Numbered from the stretch's first letter, positions 12,822 through 56,410 are shown. The stretch: DNA of 64,000 nt from Channallabes apus (GCA_030522415.1 CM060108.1:42608256-42672255), one strand, 5' to 3'. Program-made: numbers and translations. The notes: generated by a model from the letters alone, not told the origin.

Positions 12822-13030
12822 AGGGGCACAGTGGGGTAGTTGTTTCCACTGTGGCACCGCACCTTGGGGGTCGGGGGTTCGATTCCCGAGTGTCTGTTAG
12901 TGTGTGTGCTTGTGCTCTGTGACGGATTGACATCTCATCCATTGTGCCCCAAGTCCCCTGGGATAAGTTCCAGCCCTTCTGCAATCCTGTACAGGATAAA
13001 TGGTGCAGTACAAAAAATGAGAGAAAGAGT
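12822..13030 (+). repeat. variant tRNA-headed SINE
   Basis: The head GGGGCACAGTGGGGTAGTTG with box B GGGGGTTCGATTCCCGAG reads on the plus strand. The body is a diverged Mermaid-like form (GACGGATTGACATC, CCCCTGGGATAAG, GGATAAATGGTGCAG). Confidence 0.7.
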
Positions 13031-13204
13031 GAGAGACATTTCTATAAATATAGGAGTCACACCCTCTTTGTTTTAAAAGGAAAGTTCACAGAAAAAAAAA
13101 AAACTTCTTGAAGTTACACTTAAGGAACAGAGCTTTGGAATGTATGTAAGAACACAAAACTAGAAAGGAATAACCTGAAACTGAATGCTTGAATTGATTT
13201 GAGT

Positions 13205-13545
13205 CAATCAAAGACCAGGACAGCTCAGGGTATGGTCCCTAAAGGCATGGCTACACGGGCATCTGGGGTGTCTGACACAAAGATGTTGGAGCCTTGGGGT
13301 CTTTTCCTGCTGGGTCCCATGTGGTGGGCTGTGGCCCACTTTTTTATTTATTTTTTATTTTTTTATTATTTATTTATTTATTTATTTTACAATTTGTGGT
13401 GCATTGCCTTGGACTGGACAGGGTATTTTTTGGTCCCTGTGGGTGTGGGTGAGCCTTGGGTTTCCATGATCCTGTTACTAGTTTACTTGTATATAATTGA
13501 TGAATGCTAATGTGTTAAGATTATGTGGCATCAATGTTATGGCTA
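13205..13545 (+). repeat. unclassified dispersed repeat (shared with 43615-43985)
   Basis: Both copies share GGTCTTTTCCTGCTGGG, CATGTG.GTGGGCTGTGG, TACTGGACA-like and CAATGTTATGGCT-like blocks in the same order. An A/T-rich (TTTA)n stretch at about 13338-13390 interrupts this copy. Confidence 0.6.
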
Positions 13546-13799
13546 ATTAGTGAATGTTCTTGTCACTGATATCAAATAAAAAGGATAAGAACAAGTCTAC
13601 AGTCAATATTAAGTCTACGTTAAGCCATAGAGTGTTACAGTTGCCACCTTAAAAGCCGTCAACATGGTCTCCCCTAGGGGGAGTAGGTTTGAGGTTAAAG
13701 GTTGTCTAAAATATTCCCAAAACATCAGGTATGTAAAAAGTCTATTCATAGTCTTAGTCTTTTAGGGCTTTGTTGCTTAATTAGTTAGTGTGTTTGTTG

Positions 13800-15940
13800 G
13801 TAACTGAATGTACCATCTTGACAAATGTACCAAATGTTCACTCATCTCGTCTGCAAAATCATCAACCTGCAAATTAGATCCTATGCCGACACATTTTTTC
13901 AAGCAGATAGTACCAGTAATAATAGAACCCCTGTGGAAAATAATTAACTCATCACTCAGTGGGTATGTTCCAAAATCTTTTAAACTAGCAGTTATCAAAC
14001 CAATAATTAAGAAACCTGACCTCGACCCCTGTCAGCTGTCCAATTACAGGCCAATTTCAAACCTCCCCTTTATCTCTATTCTGGAAAAGATATTAGTGGA
14101 GCAGCTATGCTCATATCTACATAGAAATGGCATACATGAACTGCATCAGTCAGGATTTAGACCTCATCACAGCACAGAAACAGCACTCGTTAAAGTAGTA
14201 AATGACCTCCTATTGGCCTCTGATCAGGGTTATGTGACTATGCTTATATTACTCGACCTCAGTGCAGCTTTTGACACCATTGACCATGATTCAAGATTCA
14301 AGATTCAAGATTCAAAGAACTTTATTAATCCCAAAGGGAAATTGCTTTGATATATTGCTTTGCTTTGATGATATTCTTCTTCACAGATTAGAAAATGTAG
14401 TAGGAATTAAGGGAATGATACTCTCCTGGTTCAGATTCTATTTTACTGATCATTATAAGTTTGTAGATTTAAATGGTGACTATTCTGCATGTTCTCAAGT
14501 GGAGTTTGGTGTTCCACAGGGTTCAGTTTTAGGCCCACTGATTTTTTTTTTCTCTATGCATGCTTCCTCTGGGCAACATAACTCTCAGCAAAACCAGATG
14601 AGAAAAACCATGTATGAGACTGGATGTTAATTAACTTCCTTCTGTTTAATCCCGATAAGACAGATGTTATAGTCATAGGACCACAAGAAGCGAGAAGCAA
14701 GCTTTTTGATCAAACCATAACTGTAGACAGCCTTTCTGTTCCATTCAGTGCAACAGTAAAAAACCTTGTTGTGATTATAGAGTCTTTCTTTCAGAAGTAT
14801 TGCCAAGATAAGGAATATATTGTCACTAAATGATGCAGAAAAACTAGTTCATGCTATTATCACCTCTAGGTTGGACTATTATAACACCTTACTGTCTGCT
14901 GTGCAACTAGGTGCATAAACAAGCTGGCTTTGTGTTTAGTCCAGAATGCAGCAGTGAGAGTCCTCACTAGAACGAGAAATATGAGCACATCACCCCTATC
15001 TTATCCACACTGCATTGGCTCCCGGTGAAATTTTGAATCGATTTTAAAATACTACAATAATAGTAGTATTTACTAATACTAAATGGTCTCGCACAGCAGT
15101 ATCTGAGGGAACTGCTAGTGTCTTACGATCTGCCACGCCTACTTCGATCAAAGGATGCAGGCTGCTTGTCAGTACCGCGTATTATGAAAACTACAGCAAG
15201 GGGCAGAGCTTTTTCTTACAAAGCCCCAAAGTTATGGAATAGTCTTCCAATTAATGTTCGGGACTCAGACACAGTCTAAGTTTAATTAGCCAAGCATTTT
15301 TGTAAATAGATTTACCTTAGGTAAGGATCAGATCTGGGGGACTCGTAGACATAGAGTATTATGGTGAACTGGTATGTTTAGATGTTGTCTTCCTCACTAT
15401 CATTAATCACTGAGGTTTATTAACGGTGAAGTGATTGGTTGCTTTCAATCTCATGGAGCCCTCATTTTTGTGTTTCCTTCAGGCTCTCCCTTTCAGTTAT
15501 GCTGTCATAGTTATGCAGTTACTCAATAGTTCAGAGCTGGAATTTCCTACAAGTCTACCTGAGCCTCCAACAACAAACTGGTTTCCATATTAACTTAAAG
15601 ACATCAACTGTTTGAACTATTGAACTGCCAGTCGCCTTACACACAGTATGACTGCAGATCAATCCCTGCTATCAATCCCTGACAAATGAGGATGGGTTAC
15701 TTGTTGAGTCTGGTTCCTCTCAAGGTTTCTTCCTACTGCCATCTCAGGGAGTTTTTCCTTGCCACTGTCGCCGCTGCCCTTGGCTTGCTCATCTTATCAT
15801 TTTGATTCATACACATTCACATTTCATACAAACTTCCATAATTCTTTTGATTGTGTAAAGCTGCTTTGTCAATGCTGCTTTGTCAATTGTAAAACGCGCT
15901 ATACAAATAAAATTGAATTGAATTTAATTGAATTGAAAGG
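13800..15940 (+). pseudogene. L2-clade LINE reverse transcriptase, degraded
   Basis: The 5'-truncated ORF begins within the finger region ([63 protein letters not shown]). A nested insertion at 14291-14372 interrupts it, and it resumes ILLHRLENVVGIKG to FGVPQGSVLGPL. The YADD block is lost to a deletion. Later fragments include NPDKTDVIVIG. The 3' end shows the L2-style short tandem tail (TTGAA)n at about 15905-15938. Confidence 0.85.
14291..14372. mobile_element. short LINE 3'-end fragment nested in the L2 copy
   Basis: (TTCAAGA)n is followed by ACTTTATTAATCCCAAAGGG, which resembles the 3' end of fish RTE/Rex3-type LINEs. It splits the L2 codons for DHD and ILLHRL. ATGAT flanks it on both sides (14286-14290 and 14368-14372) as a likely target-site duplication. 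Confidence 0.7.
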
Positions 15941-15989
15941 TTGGTGGTTAAAGTCCAGCCGGAGACAAAGCCACTTTCAGGCATTGATG

Positions 15990-16185
15990 GATTTGTAGTT
16001 AAGACTGTGGCTTTCTAATCAGAAAGCCATGAGTTTAAGCAACCGGTTCCACCAAGCTGCTACTATCTGAACCCTGAGCAAGGTTCTGAACCCTCTCTCC
16101 CCCAGGGGTGCCATATAACGATTGACTTTGCACTCCTGACCCAAGCTTCCTAACAAGCGAAGGGATATAAAAATAAGAGGTTACT
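15990..16185 (+). repeat. tRNA-derived SINE, diverged
   Basis: The tRNA-like head (TTCTAATCAGAAAGCC, GAGTTTAAGC) is followed by CCTGAGCAAGGTTCTGAACC, CCCAGGGGTGCC and CTCCTGACCCAAGCTTCCTA, the conserved body of a common teleost SINE. Confidence 0.6.
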
Positions 16186-16189
16186 GTGC

Positions 16190-16940
16190 TAATTGTTACA
16201 GTAACATCTGGTCAGTGCTAGTCAAAATTATATGCCATAGTGTGTTACATGATATCTAAATGTTACATAAATTGATTGACTTGTAGCCAATAAAAACAGT
16301 CACTTTGCTCCAGAATTAAAAAGCAAAACATTACAATTAGGTCGTCCCTAATGCTGTAAAAGTTACACAACAGCTAGGCAAATTAAACCTCTGAGAGAAT
16401 TAAATACTAATATTTTAGTTACTGTAGCAGGTTGAGTTGTCAAATGAAAGGAGAGTGGACTTCCTTTAAAAAGCCAGTTTTTAATTTTTTTATTTGGAAA
16501 CTGATTCTAAATTAGTAAAACCTAACAGACCATGACAAATCACTTGCCTTTGTACCCCACCATACTCAAACTTGTACCAGGTGCTTCAAATGACAGAAGC
16601 AGAGATGGTTATAGACTATTGAAGACAGCACGTCCAGTGCAAGCATGGATGACAAGCCATGTTAAAATAAAATAAAAAAATAATAATAAAAACAACAACA
16701 ACAACAAAAAAGAGAAACACATAGAGGTAATAGCTAATGTTGGCTATTCAGTTATTTTACAATTAAGCTTATACTACAGCAGCTCAAATGATAGGGATCC
16801 TGCTGGGAAAAAAGTCGCTATTAAATCAGTGCAAGAACATTACTAAAATGTACACTAATTGTCAAATTCAAATTCTGGAGCCATTCTTGATTTGTAGTAC
16901 TTTCTACACTGTAAAACATCCAAATAATGCAATAAATATA
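16190..16940. other. intergenic DNA, nothing recognised
   Basis: A/T-rich, with a short A-rich and (CAA)n stretch near 16670-16710. No feature supported. Confidence 0.4.
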
Positions 16941-16944
16941 TATA

Positions 16945-18332
16945 CAGGTCCTTCTCAAAAAATTAGCATATTGTGATAAAGTTCATTATTTTCTGTAATG
17001 TACTGATAAACATTAGACTTTCATATATTTTAGATTCATTACACACAACTGAAGTAGTTCAAGCCTTTTATTGTTTTAATATTGATGATTGTGGCATACA
17101 GCTCATGAAAACCCAAAATCCCTATCTCAAAAAATTAGCATATCATGAAAAGGTTCTCTAAACGAGCTATTAACCTAATCATCTGAATCAACTAATTAAC
17201 TCTAAACACCTGCAAAAGATTCCTGAGATTAAAAAAGATTAAAAACTCCCAGCCTGGTTCATTACTCAAAACCGCAATCATGGGTAAGACTGCCGACCTG
17301 ACTGCTGTCCAGAAGGCCATCATTGACACCCTCAAGCAAGAGGGTAAGACACAGAAAGACATTTCTGAACGAATAGGCTGTTCCCAGAGTGCTGTATCAA
17401 GGCACCTCAGTGGGAAGTCTGTGGGAAGGAAAAAGTGTGGCAGAAAACGCTGCACAACGAGAAGAGGTGACCGGGCCCTGAGGAAGATTGTGGAGAAGGA
17501 CCGATTCCAGACCTTGGGGGACCTGCGGAAGCAGTGGACTGAGTCTGGAGTAGAAACATCCAGAGCCACCGTGTACAGGCGTGTGCAGGAAATGGGCTAC
17601 AGGTTGCAAATTTTGCATGTCATTCGGAAATCAAGGTGCCAGAGTCTGGAGGAAGACTGGGGAGAGGGAAATGCCAAAATGCCTGAAGTCCAGTGTCAAG
17701 TACTCACAGTCAGTGATGGTCTGGGGTGCCATGTCAGCTGCTAGTGTTGGTCCACTGTGTTTTATCAAGGGCGGGCTCAATGCAGCTAGCTATCAGGAGA
17801 TTTTGGAGCACTTCATGCTTCCATCTGCTGAATAGCTTTATGGAGATGAAGCTTTCATTTTTCAGCACGACCTGGCACCTGCTCACAGAGCCAAAACCAC
17901 TGGTAAATGGTTTACTGACCATGGTATTACTGTGCTCAATTGGCCTGCCAACTCTCCTGACCTGAACCCCATAGAGAATCTGTGGGATATTGTGAAGAGA
18001 AAGTTGAGAGGCACAAGACACAAGAATCAGCAAAAGGATTCCCGACCAAGTATTGAGTGCAGAACTGAACATAATTATTTGAAGGTTGACTTTTTTTGTA
18101 TTCAAAACACTTTTCTTTTATTGGTCGGATGAAATATGCAAATTTTTTGAGATAGGGATTTTGGGTTTTCATGAGCTGTATGCCACAATCATCAATATTA
18201 AAACAATAAAAGGCTTGAATTACTTTAGTTGTGTGTAATGAATCTAAAATATATGAAAGTCTAATGTTTATCAGTACATTACAGAAAATAATGAACTTTA
18301 GCACAATATGCTAATTTTTTTAGAAGGACCTG
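16945..18332 (+). mobile_element. Tc1/mariner element with long inverted repeats
   Basis: The ends start CAGGTCCTTCTCAAAAAATT and end with the near-complement (TAGAAGGACCTG), each flanked by TA (16943-16944 and 18333-18334). The inverted repeats extend for about 200 bases, with a second internal TCTCAAAAAATTAGCATAT-type site in the left arm and TTTTTTGAGATAGGG in the right arm. This is the IR/DR layout of fish Tc1 elements. Total length is 1388 bp. Confidence 0.93.
17280..18040 (+). pseudogene. Tc1 transposase, internally deleted and frameshifted
   Basis: It starts MGKTADLTAVQKAIIDTLK with a paired-type helix-turn-helix (DISERIGCSQSAVSRHL). About 105 residues in, after VQEMGYR, roughly 40 residues are missing, including the first catalytic Asp (the SDES block of relatives). 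The frame then shifts to SFGNQGARVWRK and SVMVWGAMSAASVGPLCF. A stop follows SAE at about 17833. LYGDEAFIFQHDLAPAH and DLNPIENLW (second Asp and Glu) follow. It cannot encode an active enzyme. Confidence 0.88.
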
Positions 18333-18334
18333 TA

Positions 18335-20880
18335 TATTGAAATGTATCTGCTACTTCTGCTCTGTAAATCCTTCATAACACCTCTAATCTGAGGCGCTGT
18401 TTGTTAATTGGTGATTTCTGAGGCTGGTGACTCTAAATGAACTTCACCTCTGTAGAAGAGGTAAGTTTTGGTCTTGCTTTCCTGGGAAGGTCTTCATGAG
18501 AGACAGTTTCATCGTGATGCTTGATGGGTTTTGCAAATGTACCTGACGTTACTGTTCTTGAATTATTAGAATTATTCAGCTGAATTGAAGCATTGAAGCA
18601 TCTGAGTTTCCATTACTTCATATGGGGAAAATTGCTTTGATGTACAAATGCTTTGATATACAGTACAAGCACACTTCCAGAATGAATTATGCTCGCAATC
18701 CATAACTTTAACTGCATTGTTCTAGAATCTAGAAAATAAATCCAAACATTTCTCCAAAATTTTGACTGACTGGTACTGTATATTATTTTGTAAGTTTGGA
18801 GTTCTTGTAGAAGAAGTTGGAGCAGTCCTCCAACCCTCCCCTCCTCATCTTAGAGGGAGAATATTTTTCTAAACATTGAGGTCATCATCTCGTACCAAAA
18901 AAGAGGCCTGAGATAACTCGATGTCTATCTGTTCCAACATACTGTACTGACTAAACTTTAACACTCTTCTCCTTGCATCAACTCCATGAGAAAGTATACT
19001 GGGCTTATTTTCCATTCAAGTACAGTAAATGACAAAATATTGAGAATGTTTTTAATTTATCAACTTTAATAAAGGGATACTTAAATTTCTTATAGAGAAA
19101 AATATACAGTATGGTTAAGCAGAATACGACTTTTAACTGTAAGACCCTGACCAAAGATAATTTTCCTTGATACATTAATTTATGGCCAAATCATTACATA
19201 AGCTATCTTTACCATAACATTAAGTCTACGCTTCATACCAAGACTGGACTTTTGACTGGTCTTGGCTAGAACAAATAAAACCATTGTGTATTTTTCTTTC
19301 AACCACTGGTGGTGCTGTTGACCTTGATTGAAAAAAAAAAAAAAACACTCCGCCAAAAATCCATTCAAATAATCTGATATGAATGCCAAATAATAGAAAC
19401 CATTTATTGATGTTGTTCTATTATCTTAGAAAGATATGATGGACCATTTCTTTCAGTGGAAACTTCCATACGACTCCATATGATGCATTATAGTGATTGT
19501 GTGTCAGTTCATTACAATCATGCAGTTTTGCACAGTATACTGCATGTCTCTCCATATAATTTCATGTCACTGATTTATGTTGGAAATGGCTCTGTTTGGC
19601 TGGCTCGTGAAAGATTAAATCTCTTTTGTTATTTATTCTGACAGCATATTCAAATGATCAACAACCTTCACGGTCACATAAAAGCCTTTAGAAATAATCA
19701 CACTAGTAATACATAATGTATACATTTATCTGCTACCTATATTTCCAACAATTTATTCCACTGAGCACTGTTTTCAACTCTTGATTAATCTGACCTTTAA
19801 GCCGCATTGTGTTGTTGCTTAAATTGTAAAAAGGTTATTTTATCTTTCATTGTTTCCATGATTTAGATTGTATAAATAGGACAGTATTTACCCTCACCAT
19901 CCACTTCATTAGGCAGCGTTCAATTGCTCATTAACACAAATATCCAATCAGCCAAATATCATATGGCACCAAATCAATACATTTAAGAATGTAGACACGG
20001 TCATCTATTGAAGTTCAAACCACCAGCATCTGAATGCGGAAGAAAGGTGATTTAAGATACTTTAGAACTGTTCCCTCCTTCCGGAAGATGTTCCCTCGGT
20101 TTTGATGAATGTGATGAAGAAGACGTTCACTCCCATTAGTGCTCAACTGCGTGGAGATCCGGTGAATATGAAGGTCATACTGTAGCATATCTTCTGCATT
20201 ATACTCATTCCCTGTAGATGGGGTGAAGCCATTCTGGAATAGACCCTGATATGCTATCAGGAAAGAAATGCTTCATTATAGGATAAACGTGATAGATCAG
20301 ATGAAATGAAGGGGAAAAGTGGCCAAATTTTTCTATTCTTGAAATATATAATGTAGTGTACAGACACTAGCTCTAGTGGCTTGTTCAGGCGTCGTGAACT
20401 AGGGACACTATGTCTCTGATATAACCATTAATTTCATACCTCTTCCATGTACTTGGGACTCTTATACATGGAAGTGATGTTCTTTTTCAACTAGAAGCAA
20501 CCGGCTGCCATACAATGCTATTTCAGCAGAGTCTTTTCTTGTGTGTAAATGCTTTCGCTTTACAGAATGTGGTCTTTTGAAGACTGCCTTTGTTATTTCC
20601 AGCTCAGATCTAAGAGATGGCCTGTAAAACCTCCCATGAGTCAGTGGCCTCGAGTGGTACACGCTGTGACCATAAGGTCTGTGAGTACAGCAGTTTTTAT
20701 GACCCTCGGTTTTTCAAAGGTTGAGTCAGGGACCAAAATGCAAAAACCAATCTGAAGAGTCCTTTGGACTAATTTAACCCTGGGAATCCCAACAAAAAGA
20801 ACTTCCACAGCTTCCCACAGTGTTCAGTGGTCAATGCATGTGACAGCTAAGATCTTATGTCTAATATTGTGATGTAATAC
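18335..20880. other. intergenic DNA, mostly nothing recognised
   Basis: Mostly unique A/T-rich DNA. At about 19890-20300 there is weak similarity to a common fish DNA-transposon repeat (CCACTTCATTAGGCAG, ATTCTGGAATAGACCCTG, AGAAATGCTTCATTATAGGA). I could not define its ends. No gene seen. Confidence 0.4.
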
Positions 20881-21197
20881 TCACTCACTCACTCATCTTC
20901 TATACCGCTTTATCCTGTATTCAAGGTCATGGGGAACTGGAGCCTATCCCAGGAAGGTTTGGGCACAAGGCGGGGTACACCCACTGACACACTCATTCAC
21001 ACACTATGGTCAATTAAGGAACGCCAATTAGCCTAATCTACATGTCTTTGGACTGTGGGAGGAAACCGGAGTACCCGGAGGAAACCCACCGAGCACGAGT
21101 AGAACATGCAAACTCCATGCACACAGAGACGGGAATCGAACCCGGACCCTGGAGGTGCAATGCGACAGTGCTAACCACTACACCACTGTGCCGCCCG
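20880..21197 (-). repeat. Mermaid-like SINE
   Basis: The body starts at CTTCTATACCGCTTTATCC. The tRNA-like head is at the right end (GGGAATCGAACCCGGACCC, then CACTGTGCCGCC). TGATGTAATAC occurs on both sides (about 20870 and 21199), a likely target-site duplication. Confidence 0.85.
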
Positions 21198-21244
21198 TGA
21201 TGTAATACAATTCAAGAATTTTCTCTGGGAAATTGTTCTTTAGA

Positions 21245-21600
21245 TGTGCATTTGTTATACACTATATGGACAAAAGTATTTAGCCAGACCTGCCGAAAAA
21301 TTGGATTGTATCCAAATACATGCACTTCAATATGGAGTTGGTCCTCCTTCCACTCTTCTTGGAAGGCTGCCCACAAGAGTTTGGAGTCTTTCTGTGGGAA
21401 TTCATTCTGTAGAGCATTTATGAGGTCAGGCACCGATGTCGGACGAGAAGACCTGGCGAGAACGAGAATCTCTGTTCCAGTTCATCCCAAAGGTGCTCGA
21501 TGGGTTTGAGGTCAGGGCTCTGTGTTCGGGCCTGTCAAGTTCTACCACACCAAACTCATCAAACCATGTCTTTACGGTCACGGTCAGTGTGTCCACTGTT
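21245..21600 (-). pseudogene. Tc1-like transposase, C-terminal relic
   Basis: The left end reads ACACTATATGGACAAAAGTA, a terminal repeat seen in a common fish Tc1-type family. The minus strand encodes remnants of the transposase C-terminus: KTWFDEFGV, then SNPSSTFGMNWNRDSRSR, then PDLINALQNEFPQ, where relatives read PDLNPIEHLWDEL. Only the 3' part of the gene remains. Another copy of this family is at about 55830-56175. Confidence 0.7.
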
Positions 21601-21735
21601 TTATAACTTAAATCAAATTTTGACATTGAAATTGTGCAAATTTGAAGTTTCCTGATTTGCTGTTTGCATGAGATTTGGATTTATGTTTGACATTTTGTGC
21701 AAAGCAGAAAACACGTGAACGAACAAAACAATGTT

Positions 21736-23202
21736 TAGCTCCAAAATTAGCCTTTTTATTCAGGTGTTTGGGGTGAATAATTGGAATTTCAGTACATAAT
21801 ATTATCCACAAAGCGTGTCAGAAACCTTTCCGGCTCTTAAAGCTGAGTCGATCATTAAAACCAGCAACAAACACCCCCCTTTCCCCTCCCCACCCCCTCC
21901 CCTTTTTCACTCCCCTTTTCTCCAGCTCACCCCAACCTCAACATCTCTTTTTATCCCTTTTTGGTAGAAATCCAACACTTGTGCTGATAATGTTACTCTT
22001 TTTTGTCCTGTTTTTTTTTTTTTTTTTTTTGCGGAGTAACTTTCTTTGCCATTGTTATTTTTTTGTCTCTTTATTAATTTTTTTTTCTTACAAAAAAAAC
22101 TCGTACCTTTCACATATCTTGCATCAGCTGAAATCGTTTTTAGCACTCCGTACATAAATTTTGCAAAGAGGTCAATTTTTTTTAACCGTTGTTGTGAAAA
22201 GATAAAAACATGCAAAAAAAATGTTGTAGCCCAATTTTTTTCTTTTACATTTACAAGATTGAAACTGTTTTTGCACTTAATTATCGACTACCTCAAAAGT
22301 AAAAGGAGAAGAAAATAAAACTATATACAAGCATTTTTACAGTAGAGTAAAAACTGAGGGCATCAGATGGCAGCTAAGGCAAATGAAGTGTACATTAATG
22401 CGAGCAGAAAGGAAAGAAACGCTGCCTTTTTTTGTAAAATGTAATACCACTTCAGAAATAAAAGTCAAACTTTTTGTCTCGAAAACTCCCAACCGTCTGC
22501 ATATGTAATGTTCAATGTTAAATGAAAAGAAAAAAACAAACAACAGAAGACAATTTTCCAGTACTGTACACCGATCCTGACGATCTTTTCTTCCTAGTTA
22601 ACGTAGGAACCTTCATTAATGATCTCTTCATGAATTTGTTCGCTTACTGTAGATGGTAACCAGAACAAAGAAACGTCATGAAGCAGATCAGAAATTAACA
22701 CTTTTGTCTTGAAATCACTTCAAATGTCAGTACCATTAAAGCCTTGAACATACTACAAACTAATCCTTCAGATCAACAAAGAAAAACTAAATAAAAAATA
22801 ATAATAATAATAATAAGTGTACAAAAAGGCACGTTAAATCCCAGTGCTTCTGTACTGTAAAATTCAAGTCAGTGTAACTGAGCGCTTATCGTAGCCTACA
22901 ATCCAAGAACAGTGATGTCATCTCCTCCCAGTCTCCCCTTCTTCTCATCTTCGACAAGCATAAATCTGCCTACACTACAACACTGAGCCTAGGATTTTAT
23001 TTTGTCGCATATTTTTCCTTTTTTTTTGTTTTGTGTTTTTTTTCATCATACATTTTAGTTTTCTGCTTAAATCCGTCTTCTCTCAGGGGGACAATTAGTT
23101 GACAGAAGCTGTCCTCATCCATCAGTCAGAATGGGGGGGGGGTGTTGGGGTAGAGAAAAGCCAGGCATGTGTGTGTTTATTCTCCTTCGTTTTAACTCCG
23201 CC
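21736..23202 (-). other. cdh2: probable cdh2 3' untranslated region
   Basis: After the stop there is A/T-rich DNA with long T- and A-runs and no coding signal. On the transcript strand AATAAA occurs at 21760-21755, followed by a GT-rich stretch; this is my best guess for the polyadenylation site. A second AATAAA at 22075-22070 would give a shorter form. No SINE or Tc1 sequence is visible inside. A Tc1 relic lies just beyond, below 21600. The exact end needs transcript data. Confidence 0.45.
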
Positions 23203-53813
<30,611 letters not shown>

Positions 53814-53979
53814 CTGCACATCACACAACAGTCGGAGGAGCATGATGAGGGTCAAACTGGAGATGACTAAGATTAAGTACTTCGCACAGGAAACTGCAAT
53901 TCACCGTTTAAGAATAAATGCATATGAGGATGCATTCAGTGTGGAACATGGACAATTTCTCTGTGTTTCTGCATTCAAA

Positions 53980-54056
53980 CAAATACATCATCATCATCAT
54001 CATCATCATCATCATACGTGCATAACTATTATTATTATTATTATTATTATGTTTAT
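53980..54056. repeat. (CAT)n and (ATT)n microsatellites
   Basis: ATCATC repeats to about 54015, then ATTATT repeats to about 54051, in intron 3. Confidence 0.9.
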
Positions 54057-54059
54057 AAT

Positions 54060-55200
54060 TTGAATATGTTCATTAGCCAAATATGTCTTTATTAATTAAT
54101 TAAATAATTTATTTGTTTATTGTTTGTTTGTTTTTTGCACCCTATTCCTGAATTTGTCATGTGCTTAAAAATGATGTTACAGCAGTGCCTACATATAGAT
54201 AAAAAAAAAATTGCATCAAACAGGATTACGGCATTTACAACTACATATGTTCAGATCATAATGATCTAACCTTTAACTAAACTAAATGTATTAAAAGTAA
54301 ATACATGCCATTGCATGCAATTATAAAAAATAACCACATATGATATGATTTTACGCATTAATTAACTAAAGTAAAAAAAAAAAAAAAAAACACTGAACAT
54401 CTGAATAACCATCAACTAAAAATAGGCTGAGGGAGGGAAAAAAAAAGGTTTTACATGAATATTGAGATTGAAACGGCAAAATCACACACGCCAATCTTTC
54501 ATTCAATCACCCTGGGATAAAACCATGGATAAGGTTTCAACAACATACTGGCGGAGCGCAAGTGAGTGAGTGAGTGAGTGAGTGAGTGAATGAGTCGGTA
54601 AGTAAGTAAGCAAGTAAATAAGAAACAAATAAATACATAAGCAAACAAATCTTTCCTTCTGTACTCATCAGAGTCAATAATAAAAAACAAGAAAAGTTGC
54701 ATGTAGAAGCTTAAAAGTTATTAAGATTATCCGGATATATTTCGTTTCTCTTCAAGTGACGGGTTCAAGTCGAACCCTTTAAGGAAACTAGGAAGCTTTT
54801 ATTACCCCCACACCCAGTGATACACCATCTCAAAGTGCACCAGAGACTTATTTTGAAAAGCGGGTGAGATTATTATCCATGTCTGATCAGAACGCGTTTC
54901 CGATTCGTCTGAATAACTAATACAGGATTATATAGATTAGATTATAAGATTCTTTACTTGGATTTACTCCACGTTTCATCTCGCTAAATCTGCAGCGACA
55001 ACTACATTAGTATTAAAATGAAACTGGATTTACATAATGATGCTGGGCTTTTTTTAATATACAGAATTATTCAGTGGGAGTGAAGTTCAGAAGAAATTCA
55101 TTTAGGTGAGGCAAACATGCACATCTTTTAGACCAGCTGAAAGGGATTAAAATGCCTGGGCTAGAAAAAAAATGGACTCACATGCTTGACTTTGAACTTT
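54060..55200. other. intron 3, nothing recognised
   Basis: A/T-rich with (AGTG)n at about 54563-54590 and several A-runs. No exon or repeat family recognised. Confidence 0.4.
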
Positions 55201-55211
55201 TTAAACACGCA

Positions 55212-55213
<2 letters not shown>

Positions 55214-55250
<37 letters not shown>
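55214..55250. repeat. (CA)n microsatellite
   Basis: A CA run in intron 3. Confidence 0.9.
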
Positions 55251-55829
55251 TATCTATCCATCTCACCATTCGGCTGGTTCGACGGCACCTGCGTGGCAAA
55301 TATTCTAAAATCCCAAAATGTTTCAAAATGCATCTTTAAAAAAAAAAATTCTATAGATAAATAAATAAAATCTAATAATAAAAAAGCACAGTGAAATCAA
55401 TCTGTAACCCACAGATGATATTGAAACTGAAAAATAAATCTAAAAAAAGGGAAAAAAAAAGAAACCTGAAGGAATATGAGCTGACTTCTTTATTCAAAGA
55501 AATCTGCTTCAAACATTTTCAAGAATAAGGCACGCAAAGTTCAAACCAGCAAACTTGGAAACTCGCAGCACCTCCTGCTCTCGATCTAGCATGTGCCGTT
55601 GATTCTGATGGGTCGTACCAATTATAATGAGAGACGACTGCCTTTCTCATGCGCAGGGTTCTAAGACTCCTAAGCGTGACCTGATTTTGAACTTTTGAAC
55701 AACTTTCCTCGGGGTAACTTTCATAACTTCAAAAAGATTGTGTGTTTTAGTACCAGTGAGTTAAAACATCTCATGAGAAATTTTACCACGGTAAAGATAC
55801 CTTACTAGTCTGATGGTACCTGTCCCATG

Positions 55830-56175
55830 ATGTCCCATAGGGAGTTTAATAAGACGTTGGCTCTGCCCCCTTTGCGGCTAAAACAGCTTCAACTCTTCTT
55901 TGAAGGCTTCAGGTTTAGGAGTGCGTTCATGGGAATTATTTTAGAAATACTTCCAGTAGAGCATTTGTGAGGTCAGACACTGATGTCGGACGAGAAGGCC
56001 TGGCTCGTAGTCTCCGCTCTAATTCATTCATGTTGTATCGAGCTTCAGGTCAGGACTCAGGACTAAACTGCACTCACTCATCCATATCTTTATGGATCTT
56101 GCTTTGTGCACTGGTGCGAAGTCATGATGGAACAGGAAGGATTCATCCCCAAACTGTTCCCACAAGGCTGGGAGC
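55830..56175 (-). pseudogene. Tc1-like transposase relic, same family as 21245-21600
   Basis: CCAGTAGAGCATTTGTGAGG, CACTGATGTCGGACGAGAAG and CTTTATGGATCTTGCTTTGT match the minus-strand coding region of the common fish Tc1 family. Short deletions and substitutions scatter the reading frame. Ends are not visible. Confidence 0.65.
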
Positions 56176-56330
56176 TTGAAACTCGAAAATCTAATATACA
56201 CGTTAATGTACTGTAATGTTACTATTTATATAGTAACACCTGCCCCACCATTCACCTGTTATTCACCTTCCAAAGGTTATTGGGTACCATAATGGCAACA
56301 AAAGTATCTTCCTCAGGTATCTAATACAGT

Positions 56331-56410
56331 GATGGATGGATGGATGGATGGATGGATGGATGGATGGATGGATAGATAGATACTTATTGATCCTATACTT
56401 TGGTAGCTAC
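56331..56410 (-). repeat. (GGAT)n/(GATA)n with LINE 3'-end remnant
   Basis: (GGAT)n and (AGAT)n run directly into ACTTATTGATCC, resembling the 3' end of an RTE/Rex3-type fish LINE with its GATA-like tail. Only the terminus remains. Confidence 0.55.

Noticed and set aside
22012..22031. A T-run as the poly(A) tail of an inverted retrogene
   Set aside because: No coding sequence adjoins it, and the surrounding 3'UTR has many A- and T-runs.
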